Assembly (NCBI RefSeq): GCF_038502225.1
Contig: NC_091312.1
Coordinates: 27,405,190 to 27,469,189 of the forward strand
Direction: 5' to 3'
DNA length: 64,000 nt
DNA from: Cherax quadricarinatus
Taxonomy: Eukaryota; Arthropoda; Malacostraca; Decapoda; Parastacidae
The position numbers were made by a program, and so were the translations under genes. Below are positions 36,056 through 47,235 of the stretch, piece by piece. Every line of letters begins with the position of its first letter. The stretch's first letter is position 1. The notes under the pieces were generated by a model. It saw nothing but the letters and a program-made list of their open reading frames with translations, had not been told where the DNA came from and searched no databases.

Positions 36056-36495
36056 TGAGTATATATACTTCACCTGCGCTGCCAGTGACTAACAAAAGTC
36101 CTTAAACCATTAGTCCATGACTCCCTCTGTAAGGGTAACACAACACCATCTATCACCCTCCTTAACACTCGGTCAGGGTTAAGTAAAATATTCAATTTAT
36201 TCCAATTGTCATGTACAAGCCACAGACGAGGCTTCATTGAGATTTAACTAGTAGTGTTTTCAAGGGAATTTTAAGCAGGAGGTAAGAATCCTTTATTATA
36301 CGACGTCTCACCCACAGTGGGACTTAATCGAGTACTTTACTGGCCCATAATAAAAGTTTTCCCTGCTAAAAATGTCTCTGAAATTGCAACTTGTTGGTTT
36401 ATTCCACTGCTTATGCACTCTGTTAAAACACTGGAAATGGCCCATGAGGTCATTCTGAATGCACTGACAGTCAGAAACAGCCTCGGGAGCTAAAT
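36056..36495. other. No gene; one stem-loop repeat remnant
   Basis: At about 36290-36335 'cctttattatacgacgtctc' + 'acccacagtggga' is a degenerate minus-oriented stem-loop repeat end (compare 26.62 kb). The rest is unassigned. Confidence 0.45.
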
Positions 36496-36645
36496 CTCAG
36501 CAGCAGCAGAAACCTAAGCAGCAGTAACCTCAGCAACAGTAACTTCAGCAGCAGTAACCTCAGCAACAGTAACTTCAGCAGCAGTAACCTCAGCAACAGT
36601 AACTTTAGCAGCAGTAACTTCAGCAGCAGTAACTTCAGCAGGACT
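36496..36645. repeat. 15-bp tandem array, about ten copies
   Basis: AGCARCAGTAACYTC units, with agcaac/agcagc forms mostly alternating. Fifteen bases is five codons, so a Leu-rich minus frame (LLLLK/R) is open; this is a by-product. Confidence 0.95.
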
Positions 36646-37070
36646 ACCTGAGGATGTACTAGCACAAAGCCTCATTCTACTAGGTTACAGTTTTCTTCGT
36701 GAGGAGTGGCTAATCAAATTCTTCCTTATGGTACATAAACCCAGTTTTCCAAAACGCAGTATATAAAGAGAGAAAAAATAAAAATACCCTCTCAGATTAT
36801 GTAACAACGATACCCCGTGTATCTGTGAAACCTGGACAAAATCATTGGCAGATCATTAATCAGGTGTATACGATGCTGTTTAATTATTTCTTTTACGTAG
36901 ATTAGCAAGTTTTTCACTGACCTCAGCCACACGGAATGTGTTAACTCAGCTCTCAGAGATGTGTTGCAGCGGATCGCTTGTCCTATCTCGAGTTTCATGA
37001 TGGGACTATTTATAGTCACACTCACATTACATACGAAAGCTGTTATCTCTCCCTGTAATGTTTGTCCCCC
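36646..37070. other. No identifiable gene
   Basis: Unassigned sequence before a CA array. Confidence 0.4.
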
Positions 37071-37240
<170 letters not shown>

Positions 37241-38280
37241 CACGATACACTAATCAAACATGTAAAGAAACTGGCTAAGTGTGCAAGTTTCAACGAGACA
37301 GATGATAAAGATGTTAAGAATTTCCAAAGCTTGACCAAAGATTTTGTTTGAATGAGCAGCAACTATTAAATATTCTTATCAAAATGTAAGCTAGTTGCGG
37401 AAAACATTGGTATAAGAACCCAAATGGAAGAGAAAAGATGAAAGGTTAACAAGAGCTTCACAGGCGAAACAAATAGCGCGAAAATTATAAATAAAAGTTG
37501 AGAATATCACTTCAGTGCAAGAATTTTAACGTTCCTCTAAACTGCCTTATTCGAAATTTTACGAGACGAATTGAAGGAGTATGAGATTTGGAATCAAGCT
37601 TTGAAGGTTTCTGGAAATATTCTGTAATGAATGTCCATAAATGTCGATGACCTGAAGCAAACAAGTCGAAATATGTGTATTAAATATAGGGAAAATATAT
37701 TCCAAGATTTAGTAAAGAAATTCAAGTATTTAAAAACAGTATTCATGAAGTAGATTTCGAAAAAGGATTACCACCTTTTCAGTTACATAACCTGTGGATT
37801 TTTCTGTGGTTGTCACCACCCACGGTTGCTTCGCCTCACCAGTCTTCACCGTTAGACGTATTAGTCACTAGTGCTAGACGTGTTAAAACCACTAGTGTTA
37901 GACGTGTTAGAACTACTAGCATTATAAGGAGGGAATTGTTTTGGGGCAACAAACCGTATAAAGAGGGGAAACTTGTTTGACCCACCAGCGGCATCCTGTA
38001 CACGGTAACCCAAGAGCATTTGGGGCCTAGTTCCTAGGTCTCTTGTGTGTCCATATGCTCTTCTGCTACCGTCCACTGGATGGATATCGGGTGCACAATA
38101 AACTAGCCACTTCGGTGGGAGATCATAGAGGGGAAACTTGTTGGAACCAACAGCAGCATAAAGAAGGAAACTTCTTAAGCCCATCAACATTACAAGAGAG
38201 GGAAGCAGTGTAGGTAGGAAAAAATGATGGTGCTACCAACAGTGTGAGGGGAACCGGTTGGGACTACCACAGTAAAAAGA
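37241..38280. other. No identifiable gene; possible repeat copy at 37.99-38.13 kb
   Basis: Around 37990-38130 'tcttgtgtgtccatatgctc' + 'ttctgctaccgtccactgg' and 'cacaataaactagccacttc' look like part of a dispersed decapod repeat I cannot name. Short direct repeats (ctagtgttagacgtgtta) occur at 37870-37915. The 109-codon minus frame at 37861-38190 has no motif. Confidence 0.4.
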
Positions 38281-38455
38281 AGGAAACGTGCTGGTACCAC
38301 CAGTAAGTACCAGAAGGGAAGTGTGTTGGCACCACTAGTAGTACCAGAAAGGAAGTGTGTTGGTACCATCAGTAGTACCAGAAGGGAAGTGTGTTGGTAC
38401 CATCAGTAGTACCAGAAGGGAAGTGTGTTGGTATCATCAGTAGTACTAACACGCC
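38281..38455. repeat. 34-bp tandem array, about five copies
   Basis: Units containing AGTACCAGAAGGGAAGTGTG plus ttggtaccatcagt. GGTACC sites recur in every unit. Confidence 0.93.
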
Positions 38456-38460
38456 TTCTT

Positions 38461-38493
38461 GTACCTACTGGTGTTGGTACCACCAGTAGGTAC
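38461..38493. repeat. Perfect 13-bp inverted repeat capping the 34-bp array
   Basis: GTACCTACTGGTG (38461-38473) and CACCAGTAGGTAC (38481-38493) with a 7-base loop. Confidence 0.93.
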
Positions 38494-38509
38494 CATTGTT
38501 GCCTAATTA

Positions 38510-39102
38510 CTGATTTTTACATGTCACGAATTTCTTTTTTTTTTTTTTTACCGTGTCCAGTTTTTTGTGTCACGATTATATACACTATAAAGATCATTTG
38601 CTATATATTTTTTCTTCTAAATATCTGAGGAAAACAGTTTTTTTTAGGTGATGTGCTTAGCAATATTATTTCGATTTTTTATTTTTTTTTTTTTGCAATT
38701 TTTAGACAGTTTTTAAAAAATAATTTTGTGAATATTGTTTTTTTATTATTAAATTGTTTGCACTCTGCGTGTTATAAATGTGATACACTTTTATTTTAGA
38801 TTTTCGGAAGACTATACAAATACAGCCAAAATTTCTAAATAACCAAAAACAAACTACAAAATTCTTCCCCAAAGCCATAAATCCGACCAAATCTCAAGTA
38901 AATTTGATTGTAATACTCACTATAATCAGCCACTCCATCATGATGGATTTAAAAGCTTCAAATTACGACTAAATCGCATAATCTCCGAGACAAATGGGAT
39001 ACTGATATAGAATTAACTTCGACAAAACATAGACGTGAATGAGCTTTACCGAGGTATTACAGATCGAAGTATATGTGAGGTGCGAGATGACGGAAATATC
39101 AC

Positions 39103-39105
<3 letters not shown>
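38510..39105. other. No identifiable gene; T-rich
   Basis: Several poly-T runs (38527-38549, 38680-38694). No motif recognised. Confidence 0.45.
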
Positions 39106-39152
<47 letters not shown>

Positions 39153-39158
39153 ACACAC
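39106..39158. repeat. (CA)n microsatellite
   Basis: About 53 bases of CA with one TACA. Confidence 0.96.
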
Positions 39159-39597
39159 TATTACAACCCAGGAGTCCCAAAGCCTGTTATCCTGGGTGCA
39201 AAGGGAGCAAAATAAACACAGCAGAAAAACTTTTGACTTACATTATCCTTCACCAAGTAAGAACAGAATTATGTATACTATATACACTATGTACAACAAT
39301 AGGTATTAGTGCACTCCGCGGTAAGCAAGGCAGAACAGAAGCCACTAGCGAGCAGACGGTGCTTCAACCAGCTCTAGAATGGGAATGACAAGGGCAGACA
39401 GGTGTGTGGTACCCACAACACTTCTGCGATTGCCAAAACCATCTTCTCATTGGCTGGAACCTGGGTACTGCTTGAACATTTGGGCCCCATCGTTAACCCT
39501 TAGCACCTGGTTCACTGGTTGGGGGAGATAGCCTTTCAATGAGGGTGTGTACAAGCGCCGAATAAAGGTTATGTACTCTTTGCATGCCACACACACA
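39159..39597. other. No identifiable gene
   Basis: Unassigned. The 117-codon plus frame at 39035-39388 starts before the CA array and has no domain. Confidence 0.4.
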
Positions 39598-39618
39598 CAC
39601 ATATATATACATAACCTA

Positions 39619-39715
<97 letters not shown>
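39598..39715. repeat. (TA)n microsatellite
   Basis: TA array with two breaks near 39610 and 39637. Confidence 0.97.
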
Positions 39716-39717
<2 letters not shown>

Positions 39718-39935
39718 CTTTCAACGTACCAGCCATATTCCACCGAGGTGGGGTGGCCCAAAAGGAAAAACCAAAGTTTCTCCTTTCAAATTTAGTAATA
39801 TATACAGGAGAAGGGGTTACTAGCTCGTTGCTTCCGGCATTTCAGTTGCCTCTTACGACACGCATGGCTTACGGAGGAAGAATTCTGTTCCACTTCCCCA
39901 TGGAGATAAGAGGAAATAAACAAGAACAAGAACTA
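39716..39935 (-). mobile_element. LINE 3' UTR-like sequence, minus strand
   Basis: 'ccaccgaggtggggtggccc' followed by 'aaaaggaaaaacc' parallels 'caccatggcagggtggcccg' + 'aaaaagaaaaac' at 32348-32375. There the same stretch lies between a TA array and a LINE coding region. It is probably the 3' UTR of the relic at 40.18 kb. Confidence 0.5.
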
Positions 39936-40179
39936 GAAAGAAAATAGCAGATAGCCCAGAGCGGTGTGTGTGTATATATATGCTTGTACATGTTTGTGTA
40001 GTGTGACCTAAGTAAGTAGAAGTAGCAAGACGTACCTGAAATCTTGCAAGTTTATGAGACAGAAAAAAGGACACAAGCAATCCTACCTTCATATAAAACA
40101 ATTACAGGCTTCCGTTTTACACTCACTTGGCAGGACGGTAGTACCTCCCTGGGTGGTTGCTGTCTACCAATCTGCTACC

Positions 40180-40720
40180 TAGATAATTTTAGTAACCCCG
40201 CTCCTCCTTCCAGTCTCCAGAGTACGAATTCTCTGCATAATATTCGCATCACACATTGGCCTCAGACACGACATCTCCAGTGCCTCCAGCCTCCTCCTTG
40301 CGGCAACATTCACAATCCATATAAGAGTATTGGTACCACTATACTCTCTTACATTGCCTTTATTACCTCCATAGATAACGTTTTTTCTCCACAGGTGACT
40401 CAATGCACCACCCACCTTTTTTCAACCATCAGTTCTGTGGTTCACCTCGTCCTTCATAAAACCATCTGCTGACAATTCCACTCCCAAATATCTGAACACG
40501 TTCACTTCCTCCATGCTCCCTCCTTTCAATCTGCTATACAGTTTTTCATTACCTATTTTTTTGTTACCTTCATCACCTTGCTCTTTCCTATGTTCGCTTT
40601 TAATTTCCTTCTTTTACATATCCTCCCAAATTCATCTACCAACCTTTGCATCTTCTCTTCAGACTCTCCCAAAAGCACCGTGTTATCGGTAAAAAGCAAC
40701 TGGCTGTGTGGTAGGAGTAC
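40180..40720 (-). pseudogene. LINE polymerase relic, minus strand, second copy
   Basis: Same family as 32.3-33.7 kb. The minus strand encodes 'LLFTDNTVLLGESEEKMQRL' and 'ICKRRKLKANIGKSKVMKV' (about 40700-40560) and 'VNVAARRRLEALEMSCLRPMC' (40320-40250). The catalytic box is T-D-N here, lost independently of the V-N-D in the other copy. Internal sequence is deleted compared with the 33-kb copy, and the upstream part ends at 40720. Confidence 0.82.
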
Positions 40721-40777
40721 TGCGTACTTTGATGCAGAGTATGTAGGATTGAATCTGTGACCTGAAAGATGTTTGTA

Positions 40778-40781
<4 letters not shown>

Positions 40782-40859
<78 letters not shown>
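40782..40859. repeat. (TA)n microsatellite, left of MITE copy 2
   Basis: Pure TA ending at the MITE terminus. Confidence 0.97.
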
Positions 40860-40862
<3 letters not shown>

Positions 40863-41152
40863 GTGCCAAATAGGTAAACTTGCAATTTTGGCCTAAATAG
40901 CAATGCTCTTCTTGCCGAATAAGGTAAGCGAAAATATATGTATGCAATAATTTCGCAAAAATCATTCTGTACCTAACGAAAAAATATATTTCACTGTGTT
41001 TGTTTATTATTAAATTATTTTTTTTGTAAATTTATCTAAAAGATGTTTAGTTGGATTAGGCTAAATTAAATTGCGCTTGTTATAATAAGGTTAGGTAAGT
41101 TTTCTAAGGTTCTTTTGGTACAAAATTATTAATATTTACATTAACATAAATG
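40860..41152. mobile_element. MITE (GTCGTGCC family), copy 2, right end missing
   Basis: Begins GTCGTGCCAAATAGG at the TA array and follows copies 1 and 3 ('ggcctaaatagcaa', 'gcaataatttcgc', 'aaggttaggtaag') to 'acattaacataaatgaa'. There it is replaced by a GA/purine tract. The right terminus is absent. Confidence 0.83.
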
Positions 41153-41157
41153 AAGAA

Positions 41158-41188
<31 letters not shown>

Positions 41189-41769
41189 CGTGGGTGTAGG
41201 AGAGAAACAAGCAAACAGACATGCAAACAAAGAAAGAAAGACAAGAGACAGAAAAATACGCAAGAGGCAGTGCGAGACGGAAGACAAAGGAGAGGACAAA
41301 AACCGAAAGGGGAGAGGGAGAGGGGAGAATAAAAGCACGCATAGACGATGAAAACAGAGAGAGGGAAAGACATCAATAAAACAAAGACAACTCTTGAAGC
41401 GTAGAACACGGAGAAGGGGAGAGGAGAAGAGGCGAAGTGGAGGAGCACGAGGAGGAGAAGAGAAGATATTAGGAATAAGACTTGCTTGCCCATGTATAGA
41501 AGGAAGGAGGGAGGGAGGGGATGACGTAGGGAGGGAAGATGGGAGTAAGGAAGGAAATACCTGAAGATGACAAGGGAGGAAGGAGGAACGGGTTGATGAA
41601 GGGCGGACAGATGGTAGGAAAGGGGAATGGAAGATGGGATGAAGGAAGGAGGGAGAAAGACAACGAAGGATGAATTTAAGGGATAATAAACGGAAGATGA
41701 CACCGAAGGAAAGAGGGAGGGAAGGTGGAAGGGAAAGAGGGAGGGAAGGAGGAAGGGAAGGAGGGAGGT
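41153..41769. repeat. ~600-bp polypurine tract
   Basis: Starts as (GA)n (41163-41188) and continues as an almost pure A/G mixture with GGGA and GGAA repeats, strongest at 41505-41765. Long Ser/Pro/Leu-rich minus frames (up to 224 codons at 41815-41141) follow from composition. Confidence 0.9.
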
Positions 41770-41799
41770 AACTTATACCTGCCGACCGTGATGACCCAG

Positions 41800-41895
41800 C
41801 AGGAGACTTGCTCAAACGTTCTACCAGCCCGGGATTGAAGCTGAATCTTTCAGTTGTGAGCCGAAAGTGAGACCACCGAGTTGATCACTCCTCCG
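41800..41895 (-). mobile_element. tRNA-like SINE head, minus strand (possible)
   Basis: The minus strand reads 'gatcaactcggtggtctcac' (A-box-like), then 'tttcggctcacaactgaaag' and 'attcagcttcaatcccgggc' (B-box-like, compare GGTTCAATCCC). The spacing of about 40 bases is tRNA-like. The cloverleaf is imperfect, so this is a SINE relic rather than a tRNA gene. Confidence 0.45.
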
Positions 41896-42436
41896 CTTTA
41901 TCATTTGTATGAGTTAAGTATTGTGTGCATAAGTTTTTTTCTCTACGAACGCAGTTTATTCTGTGACATAGAACGTCAATCCTGCCACATTTTAGTGAGG
42001 CTCTTAAAGTATAACATCTTTGAGTTATGAAACTTAAACTATCGAGACTCTTATAATTTTGTCACAATACACTAAAGTTGACTCTAACAAGTTCCCAACC
42101 ATGGACTAATTAACCCCCCTTTGCACCATTCTCTTTTTATTTTGGTTTTCTCTCCTTTGACGTGTTCTATACTAAGAATCATATTTAAGTTTTTGTAACA
42201 ACGTTTCTGAGAATTGTTGTGGAGCAACCCCAGACTCCTTCCCTTCAGTCCTCCCAGAGGATGGGGGACAAGGTGCATCTAACATATTCATCTTATATAT
42301 TCTACAAGAATTTGTACATTGGAATTTTGGTACTTTATTTAAAAGGCTAATTTTTTTTTTAGTTTATTTATCCAACCATTGTTTCACAGTTTTTATTATG
42401 GCTCCTCCTCTCGGTACAGGTTTGGGGACCCATAGC
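41896..42436. other. No identifiable gene
   Basis: Unassigned, AT-rich. The 64-codon minus frame at 42084-42278 has no motif. Confidence 0.4.
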
Positions 42437-42437
42437 C

Positions 42438-42526
<89 letters not shown>
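42437..42526. repeat. (TA)n microsatellite
   Basis: TA array ending where the first 243-bp unit begins. Confidence 0.97.
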
Positions 42527-42528
<2 letters not shown>

Positions 42529-43592
42529 AGGAATTCGCGAGAGCAGGCGAAATATACACAAACACTGATCTCTGGCTGAAGGAGACTCGAACCTATGAAC
42601 CATAGGACAAGGTACGCAGTGCTTTACCAATCTACCCATACTGGACAATACCTTGGCGTGTAGCTTGCGCTACACGTTTGATCCAAGGCAGCCAGCTTTC
42701 AGGAAGAAGGCTTACAGCTTTTCATCTCATCCCCTCCATGCATCAGCCTTACTAGAGATTTTAACAATGCAAGGAATTCGCGAGAGCAGGCGAAATATAC
42801 ACAAACACTGATCTCTGGCTGAAGGAGACTCGAACCTACGAACCTTAGGACAAGGTACGCAGTGCTTTACCAATCTACCCACACTGGACAATACCTTGGC
42901 GTGTAGCTTACGATACACGTTTGATCCAAGGCAGCCAGCTTTCAGGAAGAAGGCTTACAGCTTTTCATCTCATCCCCTGCATGCATCAGCCTTACTAGAG
43001 ATTTTAACAATGCAAGGAATTCGCGAGAGCAGGCGAAATATACACAAACACTGATCTCTGGCTGAAGGAGACTCGAACCTATGAACCATAGGACAAGGTA
43101 CGCAGTGCTTTACCAATCTACCCATACTGGACAATACCTTGGCGTGTAGCTTGCGCTACACGTTTGATCCAAGGCAGCCAGCTTTCAGGAAGAAGGCTTA
43201 CAGCTTTTCATCTCATCCCCTCCATGCATCAGCCTTACTAGAGATTTTAACAATGCAAGGAATTCGCGAGAGCAGGCGAAATATACACAAACACTGATCT
43301 CTGGCTGAAGGAGACTCGAACCTACGAACCTTAGGACAAGGTACGCAGTGCTTTACCAATCTACCCACACTGGACAATACCTTGGCGTGTAGCTTGCGCT
43401 ACACGTTTGATCCAAGGCAGCCAGCTTTCAGGAAGAAGGCTTACAGCTTTTCATCTCATCCCCTGCATGCATCAGCCTTACTAGAGATTTTAACAATGCA
43501 AGGAATTCGCGAGAGCAGGCGAAATATACACAAACACTGATCTCTGGCTGAAGGAGTCTCGAACCTACGAACCTTAGGACAAGGTACGCAGG
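42527..43592 (-). repeat. 243-bp tandem array carrying tRNA-like sequence, 4.4 copies
   Basis: Units start at 42527, 42770, 43013, 43256 and 43499, each exactly 243 bases; the fifth stops after about 94. On the minus strand each contains 'gggtagattggtaaagcact' (A-box-like) and 'ttcgtaggttcgagtctcc' (B-box-like), as in tRNA-derived SINEs. Units 1 and 3 share one set of variants (catagg, catactgg, ccctccatg) and units 2 and 4 another (ttagg, cacactgg, ccctgcatg). The array therefore grew by copying a 486-bp pair. Confidence 0.93.
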
Positions 43593-43816
43593 TTCGAGTT
43601 CCTTGCATTATTAAAATCTCTAGTAAGGCTGATGCATGCAGGGGATGAGATGAAAAGCTGTAAGCCTTCTCCCTGAAAGCTGGCTGCCTTGGATCAAACG
43701 TGTAGTGCAAGCTACACGCCAAGGTATTGTCCAGTGTGGGTAGATTGGTAAAGCACTGCGTACCTTGTCCTAAGGTTCGTATGTTCGAGTCTCCTTCAGC
43801 CAGAGATCAGGGTTTG

Positions 43817-43818
<2 letters not shown>
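43593..43818 (+). repeat. Inverted sixth copy of the 243-bp unit
   Basis: After a short junction ('ggttcgagttccttgcatta') the unit continues in opposite orientation from 'aaaatctctagtaaggctg' to 'cagccagagatcag', then enters a TA array. Plus-strand A-box-like and B-box-like blocks are at about 43738-43757 and 43777-43795. Confidence 0.92.

Positions 43819-43898
<80 letters not shown>
43816..43898. repeat. (TA)n microsatellite, left of MITE copy 3
   Basis: TA array with one TTTA slip near 43838. Confidence 0.97.
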
Positions 43899-43901
<3 letters not shown>

Positions 43902-44277
43902 CCGAATAAGTAAAACTGGCGATTTTGGCTTAAATAGCAACGCTTTTCTTGTCGAATAAGGCAAGGGAAAAATTGCATATGCAATAATTTCGTAAAAGTC
44001 ATTCTGAAGCTAACGAAAAAAATATACTTCATTGTGTTTGTTTATTATTAAATTATTGTAAACGTATCTCAAATATATTTAGTTGGATTAGGCCAAATGA
44101 AATTGCGCTTGTTATAGTAAGGTTAGGTAAGTTTCCTAAGGTTTTTTGTTACAAAATTAGTATTTTTTGCATTAATATAAATTAAAAAAATATATCTTTG
44201 AACGTATAAGAGAAAATTTTAGAAAGGACTTTAAATGAGTTCTTCCTAACTGACCAATTTCACCTATTCGGCACGAC
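43899..44277. mobile_element. MITE (GTCGTGCC family), copy 3, nearly complete
   Basis: Left end GTGCCGAATAAG (first bases of the terminus lost), right end CCTATTCGGCACGAC, followed again by TATATATA. About 379 bases; non-coding. It serves as the empty-site reference showing the nested insertion in copy 1. Confidence 0.87.
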
Positions 44278-44699
44278 ATATATATATGGCATTAATTATC
44301 AGCCTCACACCGGAGGATGTTGAACTGTCTCTTCCAAGAGTCTCTGAGAGTTAGGTCGGTATCAGAGGTCACTTCAAATCATTTTTCAAACAGGATTTGG
44401 TGTAAAGTTTTTACAACTGAATTCTAAACAAGTCATCACGTTCGGACTCCAGAAAAACGTTTAAAAACGGGGTCAATTTTTTTCTCAACAAAATTGTTCG
44501 GTCTGTGGTTTGTTCGAGGTCCGGTACGTTCGAACACCGAGGTTTCACTGTATATGGATTTAAAGCTGACCCATGATATTTAATCAGCCTCCCGGGACAC
44601 TAGGGCACAGACCATCTCTATTATTGGCCTTTGAGTAAAGGAGTGAGCCGACAAGCCGATGCAAGCCAAGTACGTATCCTAGTGGGTGACCGACGAAAA
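44278..44699. other. No gene; probable Tigger-like terminus near 44.55 kb
   Basis: 'gttcgaacaccgaggtttca' + 'ctgtata' at about 44529-44555 resembles the outward-facing end of a pogo/Tigger element (compare 'ggttccactgta' at 59.67 kb). No opposite end was recognised. The rest is unassigned. Confidence 0.45.
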
Positions 44700-45470
44700 T
44701 ATAATGTTAATGGGGACAAATTTCAGTTACTAGGTTACTGAAAGATTGAGGAAATGAAAACAGGAACGGAGTAGAAGACAAACTCTAACCGCTCAATAGA
44801 GCATAAGTCTAATATGAGAGACCAGGGAGTGATAATGTCAGATCTCACATTCAAAGAGCACAACAATGCTGTTATTGCGTCTACAAGAAAAATTGTTGGT
44901 TAAGTAACTAGAACTTTCAAAACAAGAAGTACTAAGCCAATGACAACACTCTTGTTTCTTGCCTGGAATATTGCTGTATACTAACGGCTCCTTTCAAGGC
45001 AGGCCAAATCGCAGAGCTGGAAAATGTAGAGAGAATCTTCACAGCTCGTATGAGCTCAGTCAAGCACCTAAATTAACGGGAGCAGCTGAAATCCCTAGAA
45101 CTGTACTCCTTAGAATGCAGGAGAGAAAGATACATGATCATGTACAACTGGAAGATTTTGCAGGATTGGTCCCTAACCTCCACACCGAAATAACTACATT
45201 TGAATAAGACTTGGCAGACGGTACAAGATATCTGCGGTGAAAAGCAGAGGAGCGATGAGTACAGTGAGTGAGAATTCAACAAGCGTAAAGGGAAGACGAC
45301 TCTTCAACACCCTTGATGCCTTAGAGGGATTATCAACAGACCCCTGGCTTCAACAGAAAACTCGACAAGTTCCTCAGATAAGTTCCTGATCAGCCTGGCT
45401 GTCGTTCATACGTTGGGGTGCTGGCGATGGACATTAACAGCTTGATCGAGCAGGCCAGCAGATCGGTCCC
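44700..45470 (+). pseudogene. CR1/Jockey-like LINE relic
   Basis: Corresponds to the 3.96-kb copy but starts further upstream: '...RDQGVIMSDLTFKEHNNAVI', then 'TRTFKTRSTKPMTTL', the GQIAELENVERIFTARMSSVKHL block, and 'ERYMIMYNWKILQ' (about 45125-45160). Frameshifts near 44960 and 45200 and stops break it. Its 3' end passes into the tandem 56-bp satellite. Confidence 0.8.
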
Positions 45471-45815
45471 AGATGAGGCCTGACCGCGGGGGCGGGGGTA
45501 AGCTCTGGAAGTGATCTGAGGTAACCAGATGAGGCCTGACCGCGGGGGCGGGGGTAAGCTCTGGAAGTGATCTGAGGTAACCAGATGAGGCCTGACCGCG
45601 GGGGCGGGGGTAAGCTCTGGAAGTGGTCTGAGGTAACCAGATGAGGCCTGACCGCGGGGGCGGGGGTAAGCTCTGGAAGTGATCTGAGGTAACCAGATGA
45701 GGCCTGACCGCGGGGGCGGGGGTAAGCTCTGGAAGTGATCTGAGGTAACCAGATGAGGCCTGACCGCGGGGGCGGGGGTAAGCTCTGGAAGTGACTTGAG
45801 GTAACCTCCAGGTAA
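45471..45815. repeat. 56-bp satellite grown from a LINE 3' tail, six copies
   Basis: The unit contains GGCCTGACCGCGGGGGCGGG and 'taagctctggaagtgatctg', repeating at 45481, 45537, 45593, 45649, 45705 and 45761. The first and last units merge with the LINE 3' end; 'ggtaacctccaggtaac' at 45802 is the usual end. Very GC-rich against its surroundings. A 171-codon minus frame across it is a by-product. Confidence 0.94.
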
Positions 45816-45949
45816 CTATACTCCTCCCACTACAATTCACACATATAGCCAAACACGTAACACCTTGTTGAAGAAAAGAGGAAAATACGTAGCAAGCATT
45901 TATTGTGACGACATTTAACAAAGAAATGTTATCAAAATAAAGGCTTGTT

Positions 45950-46918
45950 CTGTACCTCTGTTACAGTTGGCAAGACGCTGCTGTATCCTCCTGAGACACA
46001 TTACCATCTGTACCTCTGTTACAGTTGGCACGACGCTGCTGTATCCTCCTGAGACACATTACCATCTGTACCTCTGTTACAGTTGGCACGACGTTGCTGT
46101 ATCCTCCTGAGACACATTACCATCTGTACCTCTGTTACAGTTGGCACGACGCTGCTGTATCCTCCTGAGACACATTACCATCTGTACCTCTGTTACAGTT
46201 GGCACGACGCTGCTGTATCCTCCTGAGACACATTACCATCTGTACCTCTGTTACAGTTGGCACGACGCTGCTGTATCCTCCTGAGACACATTACCATCTG
46301 TACCTCTGTTACAGTTGGCACGACGCTGCTGTATCCTCCTGAGACACATTACCATCTGTACCTCTGTTACAGTTGGCACGACGCTGCTGTATCCTCCTGA
46401 GACACATTACCATCTGTACCTCTGTTACAGTTGGCACGACGCTGCTGTATCCTCCTGAGACACATTACCATCTGTACCTCTGTTACAGTTGGCACGACGC
46501 TGCTGTATCCTCCTGAGACACATTACCATCTGTACCTCTGTTACAGTTGGCACGACGCTGCTGTATCCTCCTGAGACACATTACCATCTGTACCTCTGTT
46601 ACAGTTGGCACGACGCTGCTGTATCCTCCTGAGACACATTACCATCTGTACCTCTGTTACAGTTGGCACGACGCTGCTGTATCCTCCTGAGACACATTAC
46701 CATCTGTACCTCTGTTACAGTTGGCACGACGCTGTATCCTGAGACACATTACCATCCTCTGTTACAGTTGGCACGACGCTGCTGTATCCTCCTGAGACAC
46801 ATTACCATCTGTACCTCTGTTACAGTTGGCACGACGCTGCTGTATCCTGAGACACATTACCATCTGTACCTCCGTTACAGTTGGCACGACGCTGCTGTAT
46901 CCTGAGACACATTACCAA
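45950..46918. repeat. 58-bp satellite, about 17 copies
   Basis: The unit includes CTGTACCTCTGTTACAGTTG and 'gctgtatcctcctgagacac'. Most units are identical; deletions occur only in the last four (from about 46730). This pattern indicates recent expansion of the left part. Confidence 0.97.
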
Positions 46919-47235
46919 TGATTCTTTATCAACCAATATTGCTCATTGCTCCTACAAATTTACAATAAACCTTCTTTATTTACAAAAACTTTGAATGTTT
47001 GTATAAATAGTAAATGATTAGTTTTAGCTGAGAGAATAGTTATGTGAAAGCAGGTTCGGTTTATTCATTATACTTGTGTGTGCTCTCCTGTTTGTATCCA
47101 CCTAGTTGTGGTTGCATGGTGTCGAGTTAGTGCTCCTGGCTCTGGAAGACTCTTGTAAGTGCAGTTAGTTAGGTGTGAAGCCTCTTGATTCGATAAGGGT
47201 CATTTCAGCCTCAATTAACCTACACAAAACAAGCT
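46919..47235. other. No gene; LINE tail fragment near 47.1 kb
   Basis: 'cctagttgtggttgcatggt' + 'gtcgagttagtgctcctgg' at 47100-47140 is a minus-oriented fragment of the LINE 3' end seen at 35.57 kb. Confidence 0.55.

Noticed and set aside
41104..41815. Ser/Pro/Leu-rich frames of about 200 codons on the minus strand
   Set aside because: Composition effect of the polypurine tract; three overlapping frames open together and no domain.
43720..43805. Genuine tRNA gene in the 243-bp unit
   Set aside because: Box-like blocks are present, but the acceptor stem and anticodon loop are not convincing and the unit is a tandem repeat; kept as SINE-like.
45406..45921. 171-codon minus frame with Pro-rich repeats
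   Set aside because: Lies over the 56-bp satellite derived from a LINE tail.
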